Assembly: GCF_002591915.1 (NCBI RefSeq)
Contig: NZ_NIHB01000002.1
Coordinates: 380,133 to 444,132, forward strand
DNA from: Marinicella litoralis
GTDB lineage: Bacteria > Pseudomonadota > Gammaproteobacteria > Xanthomonadales > Marinicellaceae
DNA: 64,000 bases
Direction: 5' to 3'
The position numbers were made by a program, and so were the translations under genes. This document shows positions 9,379-18,589 of the stretch, in pieces. Position 1 is the first letter of the stretch; every line of letters begins with the position of its first letter. Under the pieces are notes generated by a model. It searched no databases. It was not told the origin of the DNA and worked only from the letters and a program-made list of their open reading frames with translations.

Positions 9379-9812
9379 ATGCAAAAAGTACACGTCAGGG
9401 CCTACTATGATCAAAGCCTACCAGAAGTTTTTAATGCCGTAAGCAACCCACACTCGATTTTTAACGGGTCTTAACACACAATGTAAAAATGTGAAAAACG
9501 GTCATACTTTTGCCAATGGCTTGGGGCCATCAATACCATCAAAACCACTAAATATGAACTGACTCAAGAAATCACTGCGTGTGAAGAGAATAAAAGTTTT
9601 GATTTTAAAATAAAAGAAATTCAACCACATGTCCCTCTGACAACTCAAGAGTTGGGTAGAAGTGGTTGAAATCAAGGGCAAAACCAGGGTTGAGTGGCAT
9701 TCATGTTTTAGTTATAAAAAATTTTTATTGGGTCATATTCAGGGATGGCTGATTAAAAAAAAGAATTGAAAAATTTTATATTCAACAATTAAACCAACTC
9801 AAAATCAACTGA
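9379..9812 (+). pseudogene. Decayed tandem copy of the SRPBCC gene
   Basis: This stretch is homologous to the intact SRPBCC gene just upstream but broken. It starts MQKVHVRAYYDQSLPEVFNA, clearly matching MQKIHVTVYFNQDIADVFSA, then meets an in-frame TAA at about 9472. Homology continues in other frames: NGLG, then TQEITACEENKSFDFKI matching EEINAFEENESFDYLI, then GKTRVEWHSCF matching GKTRVDWHSHF, and finally a tail matching LNQLK. Several indels and stops separate these blocks. It has clearly lost the ability to make a full protein. The intact copy is probably the functional one. Confidence 0.88.
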
Positions 9813-9815
9813 TTA

Positions 9816-11450
9816 TTATTTGCTGAAAACCTGTTGGCCACCAACCCAAGTTTCCAACACCTCAGTTTTCCAGATCAATGCAGGTTCAATTTCAAAGATG
9901 TCTTGATCAACCACAATAAAGTCTGCCTGTTTGCCAACATCCAAAGATCCACTGTAGCCCTCAGCATGAGCGGCAAATGCGGCATTGATGGTAAATGATT
10001 GCAAGGCTTGTTCAACGCTCATCGCTTCATTTTTATACCAACCACCTGCGGGTTGATTCTGCTGATTTTGACGGGTAACTGCAGCATGCAAACCATGAAA
10101 AGGATTGATCAACTCTACCGGAAAATCTGACCCCGACGCCACCACCACGCCAGCATTAAATAGTTTTTGCCATGCATAAGCACCCTTGATGCGTTCTGCA
10201 CCCACCCGGTCCTCTGCCATATTCATGTCTGAAGTGGCATGGGTGGGTTGGATTGAAGCAATTAAATCATGCTTTTTAAATTTGGCGATGTCTTCAAGGC
10301 GTAAAATTTGAGCATGTTCAACCCGATGTCTGAGTTGTGAAGATTTCATCTGTGGTCGCGACAACAAATCAATCACTTCGGTATTCCCTTTGTCACCAAT
10401 GGCATGGACATTGGCTTGAAAATCAGCTTGAACCAATTCATCCAAAAGTGTTTCAATCTGTTCTGGCGTTTGTACATAGGCACCAGTTTGCTTCGGATCA
10501 TCTGAATACGGCGCATGCATGATGGCACCGTAACTACCTAAAGCACCATCAATCATCAACTTCACCGAACGCACAATAAAATGGTTTTCAATGTTTAAAT
10601 GACCACTGTTGATTAAACTTGTGAGCTTTTTATGGCTACTGGAAAGCATACCGTATACTCGAATGGGCATGGTCTTGTCAGCTGCCATTTGTTTGAATAT
10701 TTCATAGCTGTCTACGCCAATGCCAGCATCATGGACAAAGGTTAAACCAACAGCAACCAAATCTTCGAATGCCAGCTCAATGGCTTTTTCTTTCATTGAA
10801 CGGTTAATTGCTGGCACATGTTGATTCATTTTGTACATCGCATTGTCAATCAAAATGCCTGTAGGTATACCTTCTGAATCCTTAAGAATCAATTCATCAT
10901 CTTTGGCAGTTTCGCGGTTGATGCCCGCCAATTCCAATGCCTTTGAATTGGCCCAGCCTGCATGGCCATCCACTCGTTTCAACCAAATGGGTTTATCTGT
11001 TGAGATTTGATCCAAATCATAGCGATTGGGAAATGCATTACTGTCCCATAAAACTTGATTCCAGCCACGGCCCAAAACCCAAGGGAAATCAGGATTATTT
11101 TCAGCATAACGACGTGCATGTTTGACTGTGGCTTCCAATGATTTAAAGCCACGTAAATCCACTAAAATTCGAGACAAACCATAATTCAAAATATGCCCAT
11201 GGGCATCATGCAAACCCGGCAAAACAAATTGGCCCTTTCCATCTAACACAGTCACTGTTGACATATTGTCTTTATTGGGTTCTAAAATCAGACCAGAGAC
11301 TGAATCAAACAACAAATCATTGACCTGCTTCAATGCCTTGCCATCATGGCTGTATCCTTTGATATTGGTCAGGTGAATCACTTCACCACAAACAGAAAAA
11401 CTCAATAAAGTAGCCATGAGCGTGACAATCAATAATTTTGTATGAAACAT
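9816..11450 (-). CDS. Exported amidohydrolase (YtcJ-like, amidohydrolase family 3)
   Basis: A 544-residue metal-dependent hydrolase with signal peptide MFHTKLLIVTLMATLLSFSV. The metal site begins with GLHDAHGH; later metal/catalytic regions include HAIGDKGN and RVEHAQIL, and the end has SGSDFPVE, where the aspartate typical of the amidohydrolase superfamily sits, plus a closing KQADFIVVDQD. This pattern matches the YtcJ/Amidohydro_3 group, whose substrates are mostly unknown amides or N-acyl compounds. I chose the ATG at 11450 because it gives a clean signal peptide; a longer frame to 11561 would run across the start region of the divergent S4 gene. Confidence 0.85.
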   Translation of the reverse strand: MFHTKLLIVTLMATLLSFSVCGEVIHLTNIKGYSHDGKALKQVNDLLFDSVSGLILEPNKDNMSTVTVLDGKGQFVLPGLHDAHGHILNYGLSRILVDLRGFKSLEATVKHARRYAENNPDFPWVLGRGWNQVLWDSNAFPNRYDLDQISTDKPIWLKRVDGHAGWANSKALELAGINRETAKDDELILKDSEGIPTGILIDNAMYKMNQHVPAINRSMKEKAIELAFEDLVAVGLTFVHDAGIGVDSYEIFKQMAADKTMPIRVYGMLSSSHKKLTSLINSGHLNIENHFIVRSVKLMIDGALGSYGAIMHAPYSDDPKQTGAYVQTPEQIETLLDELVQADFQANVHAIGDKGNTEVIDLLSRPQMKSSQLRHRVEHAQILRLEDIAKFKKHDLIASIQPTHATSDMNMAEDRVGAERIKGAYAWQKLFNAGVVVASGSDFPVELINPFHGLHAAVTRQNQQNQPAGGWYKNEAMSVEQALQSFTINAAFAAHAEGYSGSLDVGKQADFIVVDQDIFEIEPALIWKTEVLETWVGGQQVFSK

Positions 11451-11563
11451 GATGTTGTGTTGTGGATAAAAAAACAAAATTATATCATCAAGATTCCAAG
11501 TAAATAACACTTCTATCAGTATAATGCTTATCACTTCGTTATAAAAAATAGTTGAGGCCACAG

Positions 11564-11782
11564 ATGCATACCATTGAAATCAATCGAGAACCTGTAGAAT
11601 TGTATAAAATCTTAAAGTTTGAGGGCTTGGTGGGTACCGGTGGCGAAGCAAAAATGGTGATTGACGAAGGTTTGGTTAAAGTCAATGGCAAAACAGAGTT
11701 GAGAAGAAGAAACAAAATCCTCAGTGGTGACATCATAGAGTTTAACGGTGAACAATACACCATTGAATTTGTTGAAAGTTAA
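11564..11782 (+). CDS. Small S4-domain RNA-binding protein (YbcJ-like)
   Basis: A 72-residue protein consisting almost entirely of one S4 RNA-binding domain: LYKILKFEGLVGTGGEAKMV, then GLVKVNGKTELRRRNKI and GDIIEFNGEQYTIE. The GxVxVNG and RRRxKI elements are the RNA-contacting loop typical of the YbcJ/RlbA type. I chose the ATG at 11564 because a GAGG ribosome-binding site lies six bases upstream (11554-11557); a TTG at 11552 would be unsupported. Members are thought to act in translation or ribosome assembly, with little direct characterisation. It is divergent from the amidohydrolase gene. Confidence 0.85.
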   Translation: MHTIEINREPVELYKILKFEGLVGTGGEAKMVIDEGLVKVNGKTELRRRNKILSGDIIEFNGEQYTIEFVES

Positions 11783-11890
11783 CAGTTCATCATGTGCGCA
11801 CTTCAAATGGGGTGATTTGTATCATTATTAAAGAGGTGAAGCTTTTGATTAATGGATGACCTGAACGGTGACACTTGAGCACTTGAAGCA

Positions 11891-12814
11891 TTAACGCATG
11901 CGGTCCGAAACGGTATCTTGTAAACGCTCCCCGCGCACCATTTCACGGTAGGTGACACCTGCTACAGCCATGCATTTAATGATTTCAATTTCAGCCATGG
12001 ACTCACCATCATCTTTAAAATATACCACCATACGATGTTGACCCGGCTGCCCCAATTTTACCGCAGTTACCAAAGGCAATGATTTAAAAATATCAGCCAC
12101 ATTGGCCTCAGGATCCTTATCCAGCTTAAAGGTCAAGGCCTTGGTCCTTGATGTTAAATCAGCCACCATTTCATGTGAATGAAGCTGGCCTTTACGTAAA
12201 ATAATGATTTTTTCACACAAGTCTTCAATCACTTCAAGGTTGTGTGAACTGATTATGATGGTAGATGTTTGCCCCAATTTTCTGATAACGGCTTTAATCG
12301 CATCTGAAGTATTGGGGTCCAAGCCTGCAGTGGGCTCATCCAACATAATGATTTCAGGTTCACCCATCAATGCTTGTGCAATGGCCACGCGTTTTAACAT
12401 ACCATGACTTAATCGTTCTGGCAGTTGATTGAATGATTGGTACAAATCGACCAGTTTTAAAACCCTAACGGCCTCACTTTGCGCGGCTTTTTTATTCATC
12501 CCTTGTAATTCAGCCAACATAGACAATTGTTTACCCACTGGCAAAGATTTAAGTAAAGTGGCATCTTGCGGCAAAATACTGATACGCCCTCTGATGTGTG
12601 CACTGTCCGCATGATGTCCAAGCACTTGAATCGATCCACTGGTGGGCTTTAAAAAACCACACAACAAAGAAAACAAGGTTGTTTTACCGGCCCCATTGGG
12701 CCCCACCAATCCAGTGGTTGTGCCTTTATTAACGATTAAATTGACTTGGTCCAAGGCTTTTACTGGGCCAAAATGTTTAGATAAATTATGGGTTTCAATC
12801 ACATTTTGGCTCAT
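11891..12814 (-). CDS. ABC transporter ATP-binding protein
   Basis: A 307-residue ABC ATPase. Walker A is GPNGAGKTT, the signature is LSHGMLKR, and Walker B is IIMLDEPTAGLDP followed by SSHNLEVIEDLC. The second signature glycine position holds histidine, as in several CcmA/NosF-type exporters. The start at 12814 shares one base with the stop codon of the permease gene (TAATG), indicating coupled translation; the longer upstream frame would overlap the permease. With the permease it forms an ABC-2-type exporter; the cargo is unknown. Confidence 0.88.
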   Translation of the reverse strand: MSQNVIETHNLSKHFGPVKALDQVNLIVNKGTTTGLVGPNGAGKTTLFSLLCGFLKPTSGSIQVLGHHADSAHIRGRISILPQDATLLKSLPVGKQLSMLAELQGMNKKAAQSEAVRVLKLVDLYQSFNQLPERLSHGMLKRVAIAQALMGEPEIIMLDEPTAGLDPNTSDAIKAVIRKLGQTSTIIISSHNLEVIEDLCEKIIILRKGQLHSHEMVADLTSRTKALTFKLDKDPEANVADIFKSLPLVTAVKLGQPGQHRMVVYFKDDGESMAEIEIIKCMAVAGVTYREMVRGERLQDTVSDRMR

Positions 12815-13638
12815 TAGATATCCCTCTTGGAAAAAATGCGCCAGCCCATAAAACCATAAAAGGCTACATACAAAGGCACCAGCATCAAAGCCTGCATAAA
12901 CTGACTCCACTGCAATTGTATGATCAAACCTTTGGTGGCATTGGGGATTAAATACGAAATCCATTCAGCCGCTTGTGGCATTTTAATCTCAATGACCGCG
13001 ACAATCACCAAAACCACCACATAGACACTGATACCAACCAATGCCGACAGCCCTGCTGAGCCGACCACCACCGAACACAAAGACATCAAAGCAATAAAAG
13101 GCAAAGCATAAACCACCAGGGAAAGCATCACCAAAACACTGTCTAACAGAACGGTTGTAAAACGGGTGTTATCAACAACAATGGCCATCACCGTTGCCAC
13201 AGCAGTGATTACGATATAAGCCAAAGCCACCAATAAAGTTGCACCCAGAAAACGTGCCACAAATATTTCAATGCGGTTGCACCTGGGAGTCAAAAACCTT
13301 AAATACTTACTGCCAATGTCATTGGCTGTTTGGTCACTGGCAGCAAACAACACAAACACAGGAACGGTAGAGACAGCCAATAAGAAAAAGGCCGACAACG
13401 TCGGTGATCGGTCGACAAACAATGACCTGGCCACTTTTGGATCGAACAACCAACCAATAAGGACATTGCCTTCTGGATTGGCCAGCCATTGGGCTGCGCC
13501 ACCGGTTAATTTTGAGAATAGCCACAACCAAAAAACAGCAAAGAACACCAAAAACAACAAGCCTCTGGCACTTCGAATCGCATAATACAGGTCCTGACGA
13601 ACCAGGGTAATGACAGTAGGAAGCCGCAATGAATTCAT
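12814..13638 (-). CDS. ABC-2 type transporter permease
   Basis: A 274-residue membrane protein with about six transmembrane segments, the first around residues 25-43 (GLLFLVFFAVFWLWLF), and a long periplasmic loop before the second. Its stop codon overlaps the start of the ATPase gene by one base, so it is the membrane partner of that protein. The sequence DIGSKYLRFLTPRCNR after the second helix is the cytoplasmic coupling loop typical of ABC-2 permeases. Transported substrate cannot be deduced. No accessory periplasmic component is adjacent. Confidence 0.82.
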   Translation of the reverse strand: MNSLRLPTVITLVRQDLYYAIRSARGLLFLVFFAVFWLWLFSKLTGGAAQWLANPEGNVLIGWLFDPKVARSLFVDRSPTLSAFFLLAVSTVPVFVLFAASDQTANDIGSKYLRFLTPRCNRIEIFVARFLGATLLVALAYIVITAVATVMAIVVDNTRFTTVLLDSVLVMLSLVVYALPFIALMSLCSVVVGSAGLSALVGISVYVVVLVIVAVIEIKMPQAAEWISYLIPNATKGLIIQLQWSQFMQALMLVPLYVAFYGFMGWRIFSKRDI

Positions 13639-13672
13639 TGCGGCCTATACCTGATAGTTAAAGACAAGTTAA

Positions 13673-14125
13673 TTATTCGACATCAACTGGGGCGGCTGAA
13701 CCACCCATTGATTTGGCAGAAATGATGGCTAAAATACCACCCACCAAACCGATGGTATTGGTAACGCCAAACTGAGTCACCAGGATTCCAATGACCTCAG
13801 CCACAATGGCCATCCCTCCTGCCACCATGATGAATTGTGGTTTTTTATCCTGAAACAAAAACACAGCACCAGCAATTAATATACCTACACTGACCAATAA
13901 AAACACACCAAATGCCATCATCAAAATACCTGAACCGCCAGCTTCATCTTGAAATTTTTCCAGTTCAGCTTTTTCTGCTTCAGTCATTTGTTGACTTTGT
14001 ACATAGGCTGAATCAGCCACATTACTTAAACTGGTTGTGGCCGCACCGCCGCCCAAATATACCAGTGATGCCAATAGATTAAAAATGGCTGCTATGATTA
14101 AAATTACCCCAGCTGCTACGCGCAT
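13673..14125 (-). CDS. Four-helix membrane protein of unknown function
   Basis: A 150-residue protein with hydrophobic segments at about residues 4-26, 68-90, 97-115 and 120-138, and an extracytoplasmic or cytoplasmic loop rich in Glu/Gln between the first two (TEAEKAELEKFQDEAGG). It looks like small DUF4064-like membrane proteins, but I do not recognise it with confidence. It lies 34 bases upstream of the ABC permease on the same strand and may share its transcript, which would make it a candidate accessory subunit. A GGAG-type ribosome-binding site precedes the start (minus strand, around 14132-14136). Confidence 0.65.
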   Translation of the reverse strand: MRVAAGVILIIAAIFNLLASLVYLGGGAATTSLSNVADSAYVQSQQMTEAEKAELEKFQDEAGGSGILMMAFGVFLLVSVGILIAGAVFLFQDKKPQFIMVAGGMAIVAEVIGILVTQFGVTNTIGLVGGILAIISAKSMGGSAAPVDVE

Positions 14126-14320
14126 AGTGATCTCCTCTTTATTATTATATGAATCAAATCAATATAATTGACTTGTTATCTCTCTTTAAATTTAATCACA
14201 GATTTTGTTAAAACACAATCAATTCAATTGACCGTCCGTTTCCAGTTAGCCCCATTCACTGTACCCAGGTTGATTTATTTTTGGTATGATTAACAGGCAC
14301 CACATGGAATTAATAAAGCA

Positions 14321-15226
14321 GTGACCATCCCGCTGATATACAGCCCCTTTTACTCATACCCATTTCCGGCCAACCATCGATTTCCGATGGATAAGTTCAA
14401 AGCCCTTCATCAATGTTTGACTGAGTCAGGGATTTTGGCTGGACACAATGTATTCAGGCCAGGTCGAGTCAAATCTGAAGTGCTTGAACTGGCCCATGCC
14501 AAAGACTACATCCAACGGTTCAGCAACAATCAATTATCCACCAAAGAACTCAGGAAAATGGGACTGCCTTGGAGTGAGGCACTGGTCAAACGATCGATGA
14601 TTTCTCCCAATGGTACATTATTGACCGGTGCCATTGCATTGAATCAAGGCATTGCCTGTCATATGGCAGGTGGCACCCACCATGCTTACCATGATTTCGG
14701 TCGTGGTTATTGTATATTCAATGATTTGGCGGTAGCTGCCAAAGCATTGATTGCTCAGGGAAAGGTCCGGCGTATATTGATTTTTGATTGTGATGTTCAT
14801 CAAGGTGATGGCACCGCATCAATTTTGCGTAACGATGACAACATATTCACTTGTTCCATTCATTGTGCAAAGAATTTTCCACACCACAAAGAAAAAAGCG
14901 ATTTAGACATAGGAGTCGCTAAAGGCATGACTGATGAGGCATACCTCGAAGTGGTTTACAACACCTTACTCCAAGCGGTTGATACATCCAAGCCAGACTT
15001 GGTGTTTTATGATGCCGGCGTTGATGTATATGCTGGAGATGGTTTGGGTTACCTAGACATCTCTTTGGCTGGCATTGCTGAACGGGAGTATCTGGTACTG
15101 AAAACCCTGAAACAACTCAACATTCCTACAGCTACGGTGATTGGCGGTGGTTATGATAAAGACCAATCAGCACTGGCCAAAAGACATGCTTTGGTGTTTC
15201 AAGCAGCAGCCTCCCTTCATAAATAA
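14321..15226 (+). CDS. Histone deacetylase-like amidohydrolase
   Basis: A 301-residue zinc-dependent deacetylase of the bacterial class II HDAC/acetoin-utilisation superfamily. Active-site signatures are present in order: GGTHHAYHDFGRGYCIFND with the charge-relay HH pair, FDCDVHQGDGT with the zinc-binding Asp and His, and YDAGVDVYAGDGLG with the second zinc aspartate. The start is GTG at 14321, chosen because the domain begins immediately with PLIYSP; an ATG at 14389 would cut the first strand and helix. Likely substrates are acetylated polyamines, lysines or other small amides. It stands alone on its strand. Confidence 0.88.
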   Translation: MTIPLIYSPFYSYPFPANHRFPMDKFKALHQCLTESGILAGHNVFRPGRVKSEVLELAHAKDYIQRFSNNQLSTKELRKMGLPWSEALVKRSMISPNGTLLTGAIALNQGIACHMAGGTHHAYHDFGRGYCIFNDLAVAAKALIAQGKVRRILIFDCDVHQGDGTASILRNDDNIFTCSIHCAKNFPHHKEKSDLDIGVAKGMTDEAYLEVVYNTLLQAVDTSKPDLVFYDAGVDVYAGDGLGYLDISLAGIAEREYLVLKTLKQLNIPTATVIGGGYDKDQSALAKRHALVFQAAASLHK

Positions 15227-15417
15227 TAGAAATACAGTATGCCTCCAGGCAGTATTGAGCACTTATGTCATTACATGAGTCATTAAATTTGGCATTGCCT
15301 GTTGTTCAAACAATGTCATACTGTGGAAAAATGAAATAATGATTGATTTTATTGCACTTTTATTAACAAATCTGTTTAATGGTATCAACACCTCATTTCA
15401 CTCATATAGGCTGCGTC

Positions 15418-17274
15418 ATGATTAAAACGCCAGAAATCGATCAAATCAATAACCACATCACCAACGCAGTGCCTGATTTACCTGATTGCAGGGACTGGTA
15501 TTACCGCCCTGCTTTGATTAATTTGGCAAGCCGCATTGATCCGCCCAGAAATTTACATATATTGGACCAAAAAAATGAACCCGCATGCACCGGTTTCGCA
15601 TTGGCTGCAGTGATTAATTACCTCAACCTACAGCGAGGTGATGAAGAGAAAAAAGTGTCCATGCGCATGCTATATGAAATGGCCAGGCGAAATGATGAAT
15701 GGCAGGGAGAAGATTATTCAGGTTCATCCTGTCGAGGTGCCATCAAAGGTTGGTACAACATGGGTGTGGCCGAAGAAGCACTGTGGTCATACCAAGCCAA
15801 CAAACCAGGAAAATTCAGTGTGGCTGCCGCAAAAAACGCACGTGCCAATACGGTTGGCGCTTATTATCGATTGAATCACCGGGTTTCTGATTTTCATGCC
15901 GCTTTAAACGAAGCCGGGGTAGTTTATTGTTCGGCTAGGGTCCACCAAGGTTGGCAAAAGAAAAATGTCCTCAATGGCAAAATCCCCTTCAGTGAAAAAT
16001 ATGCAGGCAGCCATGCCTTTGCTATTGTTGGCTATGATGACAAAGGTTTTTTGATTCAAAACTCTTGGGGCAAAAAATGGGGTAAAGATGGCCTGGCCAT
16101 TTGGAGTTATGAAGATTGGCAAAAAAACATTCAAGATGCATGGGTCCTGCGCTTGGCGCTGGGCACACCACAAATTTGGCACTTAGACGCCAACAACCAA
16201 GCCTCATACGCAGCCAAAATCATGGCTTCAAAAAAGACCAATCGAGCCGAAATTGCTGGTCACTTTGTACATATTGATGACGGTGAATTCAAAGATTCAG
16301 ACAAGTATTGGTCTAACTTGGAAGACGTTAAAATCACCACGGATTTGCTCGCTGATTCCAAAGATTATGATCATATATTGCTGTATGCACATGGCGGCTT
16401 GAACAGTCCTGACGCTTCAGCCAAGCGCATCGAAAGCATGAAAAGTGTATTCAAAGAAAATCGCATCTACCCGTATCATTTCATGTATGACACCGGGCTT
16501 AAAGAAGAGTTGAAAGACTTGATATTCCGCAAAAAAGAACCGGTTGAAGACCGTGCCGGTGGGGTCACCGACGCCACAGATTGGTTGCTAGAAAAATTAA
16601 CCCGCATCCCAGGCAGGGCATTTTGGCGTGAGATGAAAAGCGGTGCCCGTCTGCCATTCAACAAGCCGGGGGCAGGTACCCAAGTGTTGCAATTGTTTTT
16701 GCAAGCATTACAAAAAAACAACCAATCGAGAATACCCAACAAACAAATCAAACTGCACATAATTGGTCACAGCACCGGTGCCATTTTATTGGGTTGGTTA
16801 TTGAATCGAATCAGTCAGTTACCCACAGCAAAGCGACATCGGATTGCGTCGGCAGCGTTGTTGGCTCCTGCTGCCAGTGTTGATTTTTATAAAGACCATT
16901 ACCACCCCGCTTTAAAATCCAAAGCCAAAACCCATGGCATCGATGAACTGCATATCTACAACTTAAGTCAACAGCTGGAGTTGGACGACTCGGTGGGGCC
17001 ATATCGAAAATCTTTGCTGTATTTGGTATCAAGGGCATTCGAAGAAAAACGAAAAACCCCCATCTTGGGCATGCAAAAACATGCAAAATTGGTACCCGAC
17101 CACCCTAAATTGAAGCGAATCATATCAACTGGTATCAATGGTAAGGTAAAACAAAGTTGGAGTGAAACCCACGGTGGTTTCGATAATGATGTTCGCACCA
17201 TGAACAGTTTATTAAAAAACATGCTCAAGAAAAACCCCAAGAGGCTATTTACAGCGCAGGATTTAGATTATTAA
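15418..17274 (+). CDS. Papain-like (C1) protease fused to alpha/beta hydrolase
   Basis: A 618-residue two-domain protein without an evident signal peptide. Domain 1 (about residues 20-255) is a C1 papain-fold peptidase: catalytic Cys57 in EPACTGFALA, His199 in SHAFAIVGYDD and Asn215 in QNSWGKKWG, in the canonical order and spacing. Domain 2 (about residues 315-600) looks like an alpha/beta hydrolase: a first strand HILLYAHGGLNS, a nucleophile elbow GHSTGA with Ser452, and a later LAPAASVDFYKDHY. The ATG at 15418 is preferred over 15379, which has no ribosome-binding site. The fusion suggests linked peptide and ester hydrolysis, perhaps on a lipoprotein or as a toxin-like effector; this is speculative. 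Its neighbours give no hint. Confidence 0.8.
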   Translation: MIKTPEIDQINNHITNAVPDLPDCRDWYYRPALINLASRIDPPRNLHILDQKNEPACTGFALAAVINYLNLQRGDEEKKVSMRMLYEMARRNDEWQGEDYSGSSCRGAIKGWYNMGVAEEALWSYQANKPGKFSVAAAKNARANTVGAYYRLNHRVSDFHAALNEAGVVYCSARVHQGWQKKNVLNGKIPFSEKYAGSHAFAIVGYDDKGFLIQNSWGKKWGKDGLAIWSYEDWQKNIQDAWVLRLALGTPQIWHLDANNQASYAAKIMASKKTNRAEIAGHFVHIDDGEFKDSDKYWSNLEDVKITTDLLADSKDYDHILLYAHGGLNSPDASAKRIESMKSVFKENRIYPYHFMYDTGLKEELKDLIFRKKEPVEDRAGGVTDATDWLLEKLTRIPGRAFWREMKSGARLPFNKPGAGTQVLQLFLQALQKNNQSRIPNKQIKLHIIGHSTGAILLGWLLNRISQLPTAKRHRIASAALLAPAASVDFYKDHYHPALKSKAKTHGIDELHIYNLSQQLELDDSVGPYRKSLLYLVSRAFEEKRKTPILGMQKHAKLVPDHPKLKRIISTGINGKVKQSWSETHGGFDNDVRTMNSLLKNMLKKNPKRLFTAQDLDY

Positions 17275-17313
17275 TCCAACCACCCTGTTTCAAAGGCATT
17301 CAATTGAACGGGG

Positions 17314-18201
17314 TTAATTGCTTACTGTAGTGGCATTTATCAGACTTTTAAAGAATACATCAATTTCAACAGCCACATCAACTTCGCCGGCAAACCATGG
17401 GTGAATCTTGAGTACCGTATCAACATGCCCAATGTCTTCATCATACAGTTTAGTGATGACGTTGTGCCCAGAGGCTTGTAATTTATTTCTGAAGGTATCA
17501 AAATTGAATAAACCCACCGTTTGGTCTCCACGTCCATGAATTAATTTTATCGGCGGTTCTGCACCTTGAACATGGTTATTGACTTTCATTGATTCAAAAT
17601 TTTCTTGACCAAATGTTTTGATGTATTGAGGCGCCTTTGGTGTGAAATTATACGGTCCTGAGAGCCCAACAAAACCCAAAAAATCCACAGGTGATAAGTC
17701 GACGGCAGCCAAGTACTGATGATCAGTAACCAACAATGCACCGGTATGTGCACCAGCAGAGTGGCCAGCCAATAATATCTGTTCAGCATTACCACCATAG
17801 GCTTTGATGTTCTGTTTAACCCAAGCAGTCGCCAAAGCAATGTCCTCGATAAAAGTGGGATAACGACCTTCAGGGTATTTGATATAGTCGGCAATCACCA
17901 CCATATAACCCAAACGACTTAAACCGTCAGCGACAAAGTGATATTGCTCCTTGCTGCCTTTACTCCAACCACCGCCATAAATAAAGAACACCACAGGTGC
18001 ATTTTGATTGTTTTTTTGCGGGTAAACATTTAATTTTTGCCACGTTTGTTCACCATAGGATATATTTTTTACCGATTTGATGGGATGAAATACTTTCAAA
18101 GCACTGTTCAGTAGAAAGGAACCCACGCCACTTTTCGCAGGTGAAGAAATAATCAGCGCCAGCATGCCCAATAAAAGAAAAGTCAAAAGGTGTAATTTCA
18201 T
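17314..18201 (-). CDS. Exported alpha/beta hydrolase, BD-FAE/esterase type
   Basis: A 295-residue hydrolase with an N-terminal hydrophobic signal or anchor (HLLTFLLLGMLALIISS). The oxyanion-hole motif is FFIYGGGWSKGSKEQY, the nucleophile elbow is GHSAGAH, and a late DIGHVDTV supplies the histidine. This pattern fits the family of carboxylesterases related to kynurenine formamidase and BD-FAE feruloyl esterases. It would act in the periplasm or outside the cell on an ester or amide not defined here. It is convergent with the protease-hydrolase fusion and unrelated to it in sequence. Confidence 0.82.
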   Translation of the reverse strand: MKLHLLTFLLLGMLALIISSPAKSGVGSFLLNSALKVFHPIKSVKNISYGEQTWQKLNVYPQKNNQNAPVVFFIYGGGWSKGSKEQYHFVADGLSRLGYMVVIADYIKYPEGRYPTFIEDIALATAWVKQNIKAYGGNAEQILLAGHSAGAHTGALLVTDHQYLAAVDLSPVDFLGFVGLSGPYNFTPKAPQYIKTFGQENFESMKVNNHVQGAEPPIKLIHGRGDQTVGLFNFDTFRNKLQASGHNVITKLYDEDIGHVDTVLKIHPWFAGEVDVAVEIDVFFKSLINATTVSN

Positions 18202-18589
18202 GGTTTAGCAAAACTGTAAAAGCCAAACCTTACCATTCTGACTGTGAAAGTTATGCGACCGTAATGACTTTGATCCATAAAAACTTTTTCAACGCCCATA
18301 CCGCGGGCAACGTAACAAATACCCCATTTTAAAAATTTAAGACATTGATTTTAAACCATTTTATTCAGACCATTGAAGTACAAATAAAAACATCTTCTGA
18401 ATAAACATTGTTTATCCATGCCAAGTTCGTTATTATGGCCACGCATTCAAATATACCTTTCAATACCCGTGATTGAATTAATCATGGTTTGTTACCAAGT
18501 TACGGATAAGGTATATAGAATAAACCAGTGAACAATCAAGTCGTTTAAATCGAACGACGATTTTTTAATCTACTTTCCTTGGGGGAAAA
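18202..18589 (+). promoter_or_regulatory. AT-rich leader region of the IPTL-CTERM gene
   Basis: A 388-base gap between divergent genes with no credible coding frame. A possible sigma-70 promoter for the downstream gene is TTGTTA (18489-18494) with a 17-base spacer to TATATA (18512-18517), each matching four of six consensus bases. A short inverted repeat AAATCG/CGATTT occurs just upstream of a strong GGGGGA ribosome-binding site at 18581-18586. No known riboswitch structure is recognised. Confidence 0.4.
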
